A DNA stretch of 64,000 nt, taken from positions 846,501 through 910,500 of the forward strand of contig NZ_CP091037.1 in the NCBI RefSeq assembly GCF_021534965.1, written 5' to 3'. Origin of the DNA: Muricauda sp. SCSIO 65647 (GTDB taxonomy: Bacteria; Bacteroidota; Bacteroidia; Flavobacteriales; Flavobacteriaceae). Made by a program: the position numbers and the translations under genes. Below are positions 1 through 8,778 of this stretch, piece by piece (the first letter of the stretch is position 1; every line of letters begins with the position of its first letter). The notes under the pieces are model-generated. The model saw nothing but the letters and a program-made list of their open reading frames with translations. It had not been told where the DNA came from and did not search any database.

Positions 1-1266
1 CATGTGCCCCATTTCGAAAAAATGCTGTACGACAATGGCCAATTGATCAGTTTGTATGCCAAGGCCTATGCTGTCACCAAAAATGAGCTATACAAAAATG
101 TGGTTGAAGAGACCTTCATTTTTATAAAGGAGGAATTGACCGATGCGAATGGCGGATTCTATTCCTCATTAGATGCCGACAGCCTTGATGAAAACGGTGA
201 GTTGGAAGAAGGGGCTTATTATGTTTGGACGGAAACGGAACTACAACAATTGCTCCAAGATGATTTTGAGATCTTCAAAGATTATTTCAATATCAACTCT
301 TATGGCCTTTGGGAGAATGGAAACCACGTGCTGATACGCGACAAATCCTCTGAAGAAATTGCCGAAAAGCACGGGATTTCTGGCGATGAACTCATAAATC
401 GCATCGATAACGATCTGGCAACATTGAAGGAAGCACGTCAGAAAAGGGAAAAACCCCGTCTCGATGACAAAATACTGACCTCTTGGAATGGTTTGATGCT
501 TCAAGGCTTGATCGATGCCTATCGCTATCTGGGCGATGAAGCCTATCTCAATACGGCCTTAACGAATGCCGAGTTCATAAAAGAAAATATGCTTAAAAGT
601 GATGGCGGACTTCATCGTAACCATAAAGAAGGCAAAAGTACCATCAATGGTTTTTTAGATGATTACGCCACAGTAATAGAGGCCTATATTTCTTTATATG
701 AAGTCACTTTTAACGAAACTTGGTTGAAAGAGGCCAAAAACTTGACTGATTATACCATTGAACATTTTCAAGACAAAGACAACAAACTTTTCTATTACAC
801 CTCAGACGAAGATGCCTCGCTCATTAGACGCTCGGTCGAAACCTATGACAATGTAATTTCTTCATCGAACTCGATAATGGCAAAAAATCTATTGAAATTG
901 CATAAGCTTTACCATGAAGAGCCCTATGGTGATATTGTTCGTCAAATGGTCAATAATGTTCAGGATAATTTTGCGGAAAACGCCCAGAGTTTTGCCAATT
1001 GGCTGCATTTGGTGATGTATGGCAACAATAACTTTTATGAGATTGCCATTATCGGTGATGACCATCAACGTTTGGGTACTGAAATTGCAAAAAGCTATAT
1101 TCCCAATAGTATACTGGTCGGGGCTGAAAGAGAAGGTAATATCGAGCTATTGAAAGATAGGTACAGTGAAGGGGAAACATTGGTATACGTATGTATAGAG
1201 GGCACTTGTAAGCTACCCGTCACCACTGCCCCTGACGCACTGCGGCAAATTCAGTCCTTTCGATAA
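1..1266 (+). CDS. YyaL/SPATA20-like thioredoxin-domain protein (C-terminal part)
   Basis: This is the C-terminal 421 residues of a YyaL/SPATA20 (DUF255) protein; the reading frame is open through base 1, so the start lies outside the window. The segment VPHFEKMLYDNGQL at the very beginning is the family hallmark that normally sits near residue 250 of a roughly 680-residue protein, so the N-terminal thioredoxin-like domain is missing only because of the window edge. The rest is an alpha/alpha six-barrel of the glycosidase/cellobiose epimerase type, with DDKILTSWNGLML and a late CIEGTCKLP. The physiological substrate of the family is not established. The identification is secure and the function is open. 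A new gene on the same strand follows after 71 bases. Confidence 0.9.
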   Translation, partial: HVPHFEKMLYDNGQLISLYAKAYAVTKNELYKNVVEETFIFIKEELTDANGGFYSSLDADSLDENGELEEGAYYVWTETELQQLLQDDFEIFKDYFNINSYGLWENGNHVLIRDKSSEEIAEKHGISGDELINRIDNDLATLKEARQKREKPRLDDKILTSWNGLMLQGLIDAYRYLGDEAYLNTALTNAEFIKENMLKSDGGLHRNHKEGKSTINGFLDDYATVIEAYISLYEVTFNETWLKEAKNLTDYTIEHFQDKDNKLFYYTSDEDASLIRRSVETYDNVISSSNSIMAKNLLKLHKLYHEEPYGDIVRQMVNNVQDNFAENAQSFANWLHLVMYGNNNFYEIAIIGDDHQRLGTEIAKSYIPNSILVGAEREGNIELLKDRYSEGETLVYVCIEGTCKLPVTTAPDALRQIQSFR

Positions 1267-1337
1267 GGTTAACAATTTCTTTGATTCAAAAAACTTGACT
1301 TCACCGCTAATTTTCTTATGTTGAATAATGAAAAATA

Positions 1338-2168
1338 ATGTCTATGGAACAACTAAAAGACTACGAACAGCATATTGAAAGAGCCTTGGATTGGTTCTGG
1401 AACCTACTACCCAATCTTTTATTGGCGGCAATAATTCTCATTGTCGGGCTTTGGGTCATTAAATTCATAAACAGGTTGGTTCGAAAATTCTTTGAAAAGA
1501 AAGACTACGACCCCGCCCTTGAATCTTTTCTGCAAAGTTTCATAAGAATCACATTAAAAGTTCTGTTATTAGTCTTGGTGGTCACCCAATTGGGGGTCAA
1601 AACCTCGTCTTTGGTCGCCATGATCGGTGCTGCTGGTCTTGCCATAGGCCTCGCTCTACAAGGGTCTTTGGCCAATTTCGCGGGTGGCGTACTTATTTTA
1701 TTGTTCAAGCCTTTCAGAATCGGGGATTGGATATCGGCCCAGGGTGTGGATGGCGCCGTAAAGGAAATTTCCATTTTCAATACCAAATTGAACACCTTTG
1801 GCAACCAAATCGCCATTATTCCCAACGGGCAATTGGCAAACGGGAATATCATCAACTACAATGCCGAACCCATGCGAAGGGAAAACTATGTAGTGGGAAT
1901 TGGGTATGGATCCAACATAAAAACCGCGAAAGACATCTTATTGGACATTTGCGCCAACGACGGGCGTATTCTAAAAGAACCTGCCCCAGAGGTCTATGTA
2001 GACAGTTTGGGCGATAGTTCGGTAAACCTCACCCTCAGGTTTTGGGCACCCAATGAAGTCTTTTGGCCGGCACGGTTCAACCTTATTGAGCAGTCTAAAC
2101 TTCGTTTTGACGAAGCAGGTATCGAAATTCCTTTCCCACAACGGGTGGTACACCAAATCGATGACTAA
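1338..2168 (+). CDS. Small-conductance mechanosensitive channel, MscS family
   Basis: A 276-residue inner-membrane channel expected to open on membrane tension and release solutes during hypo-osmotic shock. Three transmembrane helices fill residues 20-115. The third is the pore helix, rich in Gly and Ala (GAAGLAIGLALQGSLANFAG), and runs into the beta domain starting PFRIGDWI. The cytoplasmic alpha/beta domain follows and ends at EIPFPQRVV, a typical MscS C-terminus. The length matches the minimal MscS type (E. coli 286 residues). ATG at 1338 gives MSMEQ; a second ATG two codons later is equally possible. Its stop codon interlocks with that of the convergent tsaB. Confidence 0.93.
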   Translation: MSMEQLKDYEQHIERALDWFWNLLPNLLLAAIILIVGLWVIKFINRLVRKFFEKKDYDPALESFLQSFIRITLKVLLLVLVVTQLGVKTSSLVAMIGAAGLAIGLALQGSLANFAGGVLILLFKPFRIGDWISAQGVDGAVKEISIFNTKLNTFGNQIAIIPNGQLANGNIINYNAEPMRRENYVVGIGYGSNIKTAKDILLDICANDGRILKEPAPEVYVDSLGDSSVNLTLRFWAPNEVFWPARFNLIEQSKLRFDEAGIEIPFPQRVVHQIDD

Positions 2169-2842
2169 GTTTTCTTTTTCTGTAGGATAAAATCTTTGAG
2201 GTAATAAGGTTCAAAATAGGCCACATCTTCGAACTGGCCCGTTTCAAATTTTTTATGGGAGAGTACGGCCATTTCCTTTGAGGAAGGAAAAGCCCCTGTA
2301 TGAAAAATGAAGTTTCTATCTTTTGGCAGTATTTCCCGGCATTTTTCTGCACCACTGCCGATCAAATGTATTTTTGGGCGCTTTGAAAACTCCATGAACG
2401 ATGCTGCATCGATCACTTCTGCCCTCGTTTCCCTGATTTCTTCACCATGATGATCATATACGGCCGAATAGACTTCCATTCTACGGGCATCCAACATGGC
2501 AACGATCACTTCATCTTCGCTCACATCAAGCTGGCTAGCCATGCTCTCAAGGGTCGGAACGGAAATCAAGGGCACATCCAAAGAAAAACAGAGTCCTTTT
2601 GCCGCCGACACCCCTATGCGCAAGCCGGTATAGGAGCCAGGTCCCTTGCTCACGGCAATGGCATCTAAATCTGAAAACGCCATTGAAGCCTCTTGCAGTG
2701 CCTGCTCGATAAAGACATGGAGCTGTTCTGAATGGGAGTAGTTCGCTGAGTTTTCTTCCTTCAAGCACACTAGGTCGCCTTTGTCCGCAATGCTGACCGA
2801 ACAGTTGGTGGTCGCTGTTTCCAAATTCAGGATTTTTGCCAT
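2165..2842 (-). CDS. tsaB: tRNA threonylcarbamoyladenosine biosynthesis protein TsaB
   Basis: A 225-residue ASKHA-fold protein that serves with TsaD and TsaE in making the universal t6A37 modification of ANN-decoding tRNAs in the cytoplasm. The N-terminus LNLETATTNCSVSI and the segment AVSKGPGSYTGLRIGVSAAKG are the TsaB signatures; the latter is the conserved GPGSFTGLRIG motif. Length is normal for the family (about 220-230 residues). The ATG at 2842 is the natural start because ILNLET follows within four residues. It converges on the MscS gene with a 4-base overlap of stops. A terminator-like hairpin directly upstream separates it from the efflux cluster. Confidence 0.94.
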   Translation of the reverse strand: MAKILNLETATTNCSVSIADKGDLVCLKEENSANYSHSEQLHVFIEQALQEASMAFSDLDAIAVSKGPGSYTGLRIGVSAAKGLCFSLDVPLISVPTLESMASQLDVSEDEVIVAMLDARRMEVYSAVYDHHGEEIRETRAEVIDAASFMEFSKRPKIHLIGSGAEKCREILPKDRNFIFHTGAFPSSKEMAVLSHKKFETGQFEDVAYFEPYYLKDFILQKKKT

Positions 2843-2851
2843 TTGGCGAAG

Positions 2852-2888
2852 ATAAAAAGACCTGACAGGTTTTAAAAACCGTCAGGTC
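2852..2888 (-). terminator. Intrinsic terminator of the efflux operon
   Basis: The arms GACCTGAC (2859-2866) and GTCAGGTC (2881-2888) pair perfectly and enclose a second inverted repeat, GGTTTT/AAAACC. Read on the minus strand, the hairpin is followed by TTTTTATC. It lies 24 bases beyond the stop of the TolC-like gene and 17 bases before the tsaB start, so it should end the efflux transcript. Confidence 0.8.
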
Positions 2889-2911
2889 CAGCTATTAGGA
2901 TGCACATTTTT

Positions 2912-4276
2912 CTAATCTAACCTCAAAGGAATACCAAAGTAAAACTCGAGTATCTTCAATCTGAAGATATAGTCATATTTGGTACGAACGACATCGGCCT
3001 CGGCATTATCCAATCTTGCCTGCGCTTGGCTGAAATCAAACGAGTTCATCAGTCCGACATCAAAACGCTCTTTGGCATACTCATAGGCTGTTCTTCTCGC
3101 CTCAAGGGTTTTTTGTGCCGCTTCATAGGCCTTTTCAAAGGTATTTACATCAACATACGCCTGTTGTATGTTCGACTCTAGTTCGAGTTTGGTCTGTTCT
3201 AATTGCAGCCTTGCGCTTTCAAGGCTGATTTTTGAGCGCTTCACATTGTTTCGGGTGCTCCAGCCATTGAACAGGGGCACGTTGAGCGAGAAACCATAAG
3301 CCAACCCATCAAACAAATACAATTGATCGGTAAACGGTATTATTGAAAAATCTGTGGGCATACCATCTGTATCAAATGCCGTGGGAACAAGGTTTTGATC
3401 TGAATACCGTGTGTTATAATTTATGAATGCCGACAATGAAGGGTAATTTGCACCCTTAGCGATCTTTAAGTCTTCTTCGGCAAGTTCTACATTCGATTCT
3501 GACAATTTTATATCATTTCTAAATGTCAACGCCTTATCAAAAATTACTTTTGCTGAATTGTCTAAAATATCAGAAGGAGGTACGTCAAACGATTCATCGG
3601 CAATATCAAAATTCTCATAATCGGTAATTTGAAGTAATTGTGCCAAATTCACTCGAGAAATCAATACCAAGCTTTCCCCATTGATGATCTGCTGTTCTTG
3701 ATTGGCGGCAGTGGCCTCGATCTCCAATAGGTCACCCCGTGGTACTACACCAGACTCTACCAGTTCTTTCGTACGCTTCAAATCTTGCTCTGTCACCGCA
3801 TACTGCGCCCTGAAGACCTTTAATTGTTCTTTGTTGCTCAACACCTGTAAATAGGCATTGGCCACATTCAAGCGAATATCGTCTCTCAGATCATCTAATC
3901 GATATTGGTTGGCAATGGCATTTAGTTTGGCCCTTTGCAACTGTCTAATATTTCGTAGTCCATCAAAAAGAGTCCAAACCGAAGTTAAGTTACCCGTAAA
4001 GTTAAGCTGCGTATTCACAGGTTCTTGAGAAGTTGGGTTAAATGATAAACCCAAGTTTTCGGTTAAACGTGCATCACCGTTCAAATTTGGCAATAAAGCA
4101 CCCAGGGCATCTGATTTATCGATTTTTGCATTTTCAAGATCGAGTTCAAATTGCTCTATGGTCAGGTTATTGTCAACAGCATAGATAACGCATTCTTCAA
4201 GCGTCCATTTTTTCATCTGGGCGTTAGCAAGGCATAAGGCAAACAGTGCTAACAATAGTGTCAGTTTATTTCTCAT
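2912..4276 (-). CDS. TolC-family outer membrane efflux protein
   Basis: A 454-residue outer membrane channel protein of the OEP/TolC family, the exit duct for the adaptor-permease complexes encoded just upstream. A signal peptide occupies residues 1-19 (hydrophobic stretch, then ANAQ). Two OEP repeats follow, each with long coiled-coil helices (for example ANQEQQIINGESLVLISRVN and the helices ending FDFSQAQARLDNAEADVVRT). The N-terminal phrase WTLEECVIYAVDNNLTIEQ is typical of Bacteroidota members. It is the last gene of the minus-strand cluster, 41 bases after an adaptor, and is followed by a terminator. The exported substrate cannot be told from the sequence. Confidence 0.93.
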   Translation of the reverse strand: MRNKLTLLLALFALCLANAQMKKWTLEECVIYAVDNNLTIEQFELDLENAKIDKSDALGALLPNLNGDARLTENLGLSFNPTSQEPVNTQLNFTGNLTSVWTLFDGLRNIRQLQRAKLNAIANQYRLDDLRDDIRLNVANAYLQVLSNKEQLKVFRAQYAVTEQDLKRTKELVESGVVPRGDLLEIEATAANQEQQIINGESLVLISRVNLAQLLQITDYENFDIADESFDVPPSDILDNSAKVIFDKALTFRNDIKLSESNVELAEEDLKIAKGANYPSLSAFINYNTRYSDQNLVPTAFDTDGMPTDFSIIPFTDQLYLFDGLAYGFSLNVPLFNGWSTRNNVKRSKISLESARLQLEQTKLELESNIQQAYVDVNTFEKAYEAAQKTLEARRTAYEYAKERFDVGLMNSFDFSQAQARLDNAEADVVRTKYDYIFRLKILEFYFGIPLRLD

Positions 4277-4317
4277 TCGTTTTTTGATTTTTGTTGGTAA
4301 TTGGCTATTGTTGGTGC

Positions 4318-5460
4318 CTACTCGTCAGATTCTTCACCTTCCTCCTCTTCTTCTAGGCCTTTTTTGATTGGTTCTGTTTTGTTCCATTGCTTCACGTTGT
4401 CTTCTTCGGTCAGTCCTGAGAGTATTTCTACATTGATTCCGTCAGAGATACCGATTTCAACATCACGCCTTTCAAACTCTTGTTCTCCGGTGGCCACCTC
4501 AACATAGGGCTCGTCGGTTTCTTTATCGAATTGTAGCAACGCTTCCGGTATTACCAAAATGCTGTCTTTTTTCTCTAATGTCAATGAAGCATTGGCGCTA
4601 TAACCTGCCCGCACCATAAAATCATCGTCTACATTGACATCGCCCTCAATCTTGAATTGAACGGCACCTGCCTCTTCGACCCCTTTGGGCGCTATGAACT
4701 TCAATGTGGCATCAAATTCTTTATCTTCAATGGCACCTAGGCTTATTTTCAATGGCATGCCGACTTCAAGCTTACCGACCTCGCCTTCATCGACCTTTCC
4801 TTCAAAAATCATTTTGCCCAAATCGGCAATGGTGGCAATCGTGGTACCGTCATTGAAATTATTGCTCTGAATAACCTGATCGCCCTCTTCAACAGGAATT
4901 TCCAAAATTGTTCCGTCAACCGTGGCACGAATATTTGTATTGGCACTGGCAGAGCCACCCGCAGAACCCCTAAGGATTATCTGATAATCATTTTGGGCAT
5001 TTTCAAGTTCTAATTTTGCCTGTTCATATTGTAATTGAAGGTTTAGAAAATCTTGATTTGAAACCACACCCCTGTCAAAAAGGGTTTTATTTCTATTATA
5101 CTCTATTTCAGAGTTCTTGAGGGCCACCTTGGCGTTGTTTACCCGGCCTCTTGCCTGAAAAAGGGCCTGTTCATTAGGCACCACCCTAATAAGGGCAATC
5201 AAATCACCCGTTTTTACCTCATCGCCCTCTTCATTGTATATCTTGTCGATAATGCCCGAAATCTGTGGCTTGATCTCAACCTCTTCTTGGGGAATCACCT
5301 TACCCGTGGCCACAGTCTTCTTTTCTATGTTTGAAATAAAGGGGTTATGGGTTTCGTATTCTATCGGTGACTTGCTGTTAGAGCTGATAAAGAAAGATGC
5401 GGCCCAAAGGGCACCGATTACCAAGACTGCAAGTCCTACCCATTTTAGAATTTTCTTCAT
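4318..5460 (-). CDS. MacA-like periplasmic adaptor (HlyD/RND adaptor family), copy 1
   Basis: A 380-residue membrane fusion protein that should bridge the MacB-type permeases to the TolC-like channel. One N-terminal membrane anchor (about residues 9-26) is followed by the first half of a lipoyl domain (GDEVKTGDLIALI), a coiled-coil hairpin (about 80-150) containing the usual LFDRGVVSNQDF turn, the second lipoyl half and a beta-barrel. The C-terminal tail is very acidic (GLEEEEEGEESDE). It closely resembles the second adaptor at 8779-9891; both share the segment IMFEGKVDE and an AIED/IAPKG pair. It lies between a permease and the TolC-like gene in one transcription unit. Confidence 0.93.
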   Translation of the reverse strand: MKKILKWVGLAVLVIGALWAASFFISSNSKSPIEYETHNPFISNIEKKTVATGKVIPQEEVEIKPQISGIIDKIYNEEGDEVKTGDLIALIRVVPNEQALFQARGRVNNAKVALKNSEIEYNRNKTLFDRGVVSNQDFLNLQLQYEQAKLELENAQNDYQIILRGSAGGSASANTNIRATVDGTILEIPVEEGDQVIQSNNFNDGTTIATIADLGKMIFEGKVDEGEVGKLEVGMPLKISLGAIEDKEFDATLKFIAPKGVEEAGAVQFKIEGDVNVDDDFMVRAGYSANASLTLEKKDSILVIPEALLQFDKETDEPYVEVATGEQEFERRDVEIGISDGINVEILSGLTEEDNVKQWNKTEPIKKGLEEEEEGEESDE

Positions 5461-5493
5461 TTTCTGATTATTTAGTTTCTTATATCCAGTTTT

Positions 5494-6756
5494 TTATTCT
5501 TCTCTCAATGCATCGATCGGCCGAATGCTGACGGCCCTTTGCGCTGGTATCAGCCCTATGAGCACACCTAAAACCATCATCAACATGAATGCCCCCACCA
5601 CCAGTGGTATCGGCACCGTCGGATTGGTATATGGAAAATCAATGCCCTGTGTCGCATTATCGACAATTTTTAGCACTACCGCCCCTAAGATGATCCCTAT
5701 TATTCCTGAGATCAATGTCAAAAAGAGGCACTCCAAAACAATCAAGGTACGTACTTCACCGGGCGTGGCACCCAAGGCCCTTCTCACGCCCAATTCTTTG
5801 GTACGCTCTTTGACCGAAATCAACAGAATGGCCCCGATACCGATAATACCCGCCAAAATGGTGGCTATGCCCACTACTAACGAGATAAAGGTCAACCCTT
5901 TCGAGAAGCCCATAATCTTATTGAATACTTCGCCCAAATTGAATGTGCCAAATGCCCTTTCATCAGTTGGATCTACGCGGTGTATGGATTTGAGAACCGA
6001 TTTTACATCTTCTTCAACCTGAACCACATCGGCATCATCGTAAGCGGCAATAGAGAACCAGCCAACATTTTCGCCAGAATTGTACAATCTTCGATAGGTT
6101 GTAAAAGGGATAAAAATGTCGCTATCTGAGTCAAAGGGTGCCGTTTGTACAAATTTGTGAACCCCGACCACTTGAAAATAGATACCATCAATTCGAATGT
6201 ACCCCCCGATCGGGTCTTCATCTTCTTCAAACAATTCTTGTTGGGTGCGCTCACCGATCACACACACCTTTCGAGCCTGCTCAATATCATCGTCGTTGAT
6301 AAAACGACCACCGTCATATATCTTTTTGGTGGCGATTTTCGTAAAAACAGGAAAATCGCCATAAACAGGGTAACTGCCTGATTTTAATCCTCGGGATATG
6401 GATGCCGGAGAAGAACCAAAAGTGCCTTTTACGTTTCTAGGGGCGATATATTGAATTTCAGCGATTCGGTTTTCAAGTACAGTGGCATCACCAAGTTTCA
6501 ACTGTAATTGTCTTCCTGTCTTGAAGCCTGAATAGGGTTTGCTGGTACTTTGCGCCCAAGCAAAAAGGCTGTTCATGGCTACTGTTTCAAAAGACTTTTC
6601 AAAACCGTTGTCCATTCCTTTAGCGGCACCTGACATGGCTATGTAAACAAAAATACCCCAGAGTACCCCAACGATGGTAATTATGGTGCGTATTTTATTT
6701 TTTCGGATGGATCCGAAAATTTCTTGCCAGGTATTTCTATCAAATAACAATCTCAT
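5494..6756 (-). CDS. MacB-type ABC transporter permease
   Basis: A 420-residue permease with the MacB topology: one transmembrane helix near residues 21-43, a large periplasmic MacB-PCD domain (about 50-270), and three C-terminal helices forming the FtsX domain. The segment VKERTKELGVRRALGATPGEV is the cytoplasmic coupling region that contacts the ATPase. Unlike E. coli MacB there is no fused nucleotide-binding domain, so it must use the separate ATPase at 7977-8681. It is separated by one base from the next permease upstream and is the positional counterpart of the permease at 9917-11176 in a duplicated module. The substrate is unknown; family members export peptides, macrolides or lipoproteins. 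Confidence 0.92.
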   Translation of the reverse strand: MRLLFDRNTWQEIFGSIRKNKIRTIITIVGVLWGIFVYIAMSGAAKGMDNGFEKSFETVAMNSLFAWAQSTSKPYSGFKTGRQLQLKLGDATVLENRIAEIQYIAPRNVKGTFGSSPASISRGLKSGSYPVYGDFPVFTKIATKKIYDGGRFINDDDIEQARKVCVIGERTQQELFEEDEDPIGGYIRIDGIYFQVVGVHKFVQTAPFDSDSDIFIPFTTYRRLYNSGENVGWFSIAAYDDADVVQVEEDVKSVLKSIHRVDPTDERAFGTFNLGEVFNKIMGFSKGLTFISLVVGIATILAGIIGIGAILLISVKERTKELGVRRALGATPGEVRTLIVLECLFLTLISGIIGIILGAVVLKIVDNATQGIDFPYTNPTVPIPLVVGAFMLMMVLGVLIGLIPAQRAVSIRPIDALREE

Positions 6757-6757
6757 C

Positions 6758-7987
6758 TTATTCGTCCCTTAATGCCACTATGGGTTTGATTCTTGCTGCA
6801 CGTCTCGCGGGAATATAACCGGCCAAAGCTCCGAAGAGGATCAAAAAAACGGTTGCGATAATGGCAAGGCCCGTGTTGATATATGGATTCTTGATGAAGA
6901 AATCCTCAAGACTGGTACCAATCGATTGCAATACGACCAGACCAATCAACATGCCTATATAACCAAACGCTGTGGTAATAAAAACAGATTCCAATAAAAT
7001 AGATCCAATGACCGAAGCCGGTGTAGCCCCCAAAGCCTTTCGAATACCAATTTCTTTGGTACGTTCTTTTACCACGAAAACCATAATATTACTGATCCCG
7101 ATGATACCTGCCACCAAGGTGCCCAAGGCAAATACGGATGCAATAATGCCCAGTATATTGGCGAACTGCTGGTTTTGTTTTAGTTGGTCGGCCACATTTC
7201 TGATAAAAAGCCCATTTTGGTCTTCAGGGCTTATGTATTTTTTCTCCTTCAGAAACTTTTCTAGACTTGTTTCAAAAGCCATTGCCCCTGCATATCCTAT
7301 CTCTGGTTTGAAGCCAAGAATGATTTGATCGATCTTATCAGTGTTTTTTTCAATCAACTGTCTGGTGGTATAGGGCAAATAAATATATCGCTCTTCATTG
7401 TCGCCCCCATCATCTTGAAAAACCCCGATGACCTTAAATGCACTTCCTCCGATATCGATGTATTTGCCAATAGCGTCGACTGCGCCGAAAAGGTCTTGTT
7501 CCACCAACCTGCCAATGACCGCATATTTGGTCTTCTTGGCAATATCTTCTTGATTGAGGTACCGCCCCTTCATCATAATGGTCTTTTCATTGAATTGATG
7601 ACCGGGGGCCACGGCCCTTGTGTTGTAGTTATTTGACTCTTCACGGTACTTCACCAAGGCATTTCTACTTATTCTTGGGGTTATATAGTCAACAAAGAGC
7701 GCAAAGTTCTTCTTGATATCGGCCAAATCAGAATTATCGAATTCTATTCTTCTTCTTGATTTGTAACCTTTATATGGCATGGTCGTTCTGCCGGGAAATA
7801 GGAAAAAAGTATTGGTGGCATCGTCGCTGAAAAACTCATTGAAGGTGTTCTTCAACCCATTGGTCAAGCCTACCAAAGAGACAAAGATGAGAATACCCAA
7901 AGCCACTGTAAATCCCGCCAAAAATGTGCGGAGTTTATTTTTCTTGATGGATATGAATATTTCTCGCCAAGTATCTCTACTGAACAT
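6758..7987 (-). CDS. MacB-type ABC transporter permease
   Basis: A 409-residue permease with an N-terminal helix (about residues 20-42), a periplasmic MacB-PCD domain and a C-terminal FtsX domain with three helices. The coupling motif VKERTKEIGIRKALGATPASV is intact. The start overlaps the end of the ATPase gene by 11 bases, which suggests translational coupling with the only ATPase of the cluster. With the neighbouring permease at 5494-6756 it could form a heterodimer. Sequence features match the permease at 11179-12423 better than its immediate neighbour, consistent with duplication of a permease pair. Confidence 0.92.
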   Translation of the reverse strand: MFSRDTWREIFISIKKNKLRTFLAGFTVALGILIFVSLVGLTNGLKNTFNEFFSDDATNTFFLFPGRTTMPYKGYKSRRRIEFDNSDLADIKKNFALFVDYITPRISRNALVKYREESNNYNTRAVAPGHQFNEKTIMMKGRYLNQEDIAKKTKYAVIGRLVEQDLFGAVDAIGKYIDIGGSAFKVIGVFQDDGGDNEERYIYLPYTTRQLIEKNTDKIDQIILGFKPEIGYAGAMAFETSLEKFLKEKKYISPEDQNGLFIRNVADQLKQNQQFANILGIIASVFALGTLVAGIIGISNIMVFVVKERTKEIGIRKALGATPASVIGSILLESVFITTAFGYIGMLIGLVVLQSIGTSLEDFFIKNPYINTGLAIIATVFLILFGALAGYIPARRAARIKPIVALRDE

Positions 7988-8681
7988 ATGCGGAGGCCCT
8001 TACCTGTTTTATTTTTTCGTCTTTTTCAATGACACCGTCCTTTAGATAGACAATACGTTTGCACATATGCGCGATATCATCTTCGTGGGTGACCACCAAA
8101 ATGGTGTTTCCTTGATCATTTATCTTTTGAATGAGTTCCATGATCTCATATGAGGTGGTACTGTCTAGAGCACCCGTCAACTCATCGGCCAACAAAACCT
8201 TTGGCTCGGCCGCCATGGCCCTTGCTATCGCCACCCGTTGCTTTTGGCCACCAGAAAGTTCGTTCGGTAGGTGGTGCGCCCACTCTTTGAGACCCACTTG
8301 CTCTAAATACTTCATTGCCTTTTCTTGACGCTCTTTTCTGGGCATTCTTTGATAGTACAGTGGCAATGCCACGTTCTCTAAGGCGTTTTTATAATTGATA
8401 AGGTTGAAAGATTGGAAGATAAACCCTAGAAACTTGTTTCGATATTGGGCCGCTTTTGTCTCTGAGAGGTTTTTGATCGGAACCCCATCCAATGTGTATT
8501 CTCCTGAATCTGCTTCATCCAACATGCCCAAAATGTTCAGCAGGGTTGATTTTCCAGAACCAGACGAGCCCATAATGGCCACCAATTCACCTTCTTCAAT
8601 TGAAAAGTTCAATCCTTTGAGTACATGCAGGGAATTGCTTCCCATTTTATAGGATTTGTGAAGATCTTTGATTTCTATCAT
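7977..8681 (-). CDS. ABC transporter ATP-binding protein (MacB/LolD type)
   Basis: A 234-residue nucleotide-binding subunit that would power the four permeases of this cluster. Walker A is GSSGSGKSTLL, the Q-loop is FQSFNLI, the signature is LSGGQKQRVAIARAMA, Walker B is VLLADELTG and the switch His is in VVTHEDDIA. The ATG at 8681 (MIEIKDLHKSY) is chosen because family members start there; the frame stays open upstream without homology. The D-loop reads TGALD, typical of the LolD/MacB branch. It is the only ATPase visible for two permease pairs. The 97-base gap in front of it could hold an internal promoter, but no clear -7 element was found. Confidence 0.95.
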   Translation of the reverse strand: MIEIKDLHKSYKMGSNSLHVLKGLNFSIEEGELVAIMGSSGSGKSTLLNILGMLDEADSGEYTLDGVPIKNLSETKAAQYRNKFLGFIFQSFNLINYKNALENVALPLYYQRMPRKERQEKAMKYLEQVGLKEWAHHLPNELSGGQKQRVAIARAMAAEPKVLLADELTGALDSTTSYEIMELIQKINDQGNTILVVTHEDDIAHMCKRIVYLKDGVIEKDEKIKQVRASAYVQ

Positions 8682-8778
8682 GATTGGTTTGTTAGCTATC
8701 CCGTAACGAAGATTCGTACAATATGACTCACAAGATGTTAAATTGTTACAAGAATTGAATAAAAATTTTGTTAAATGA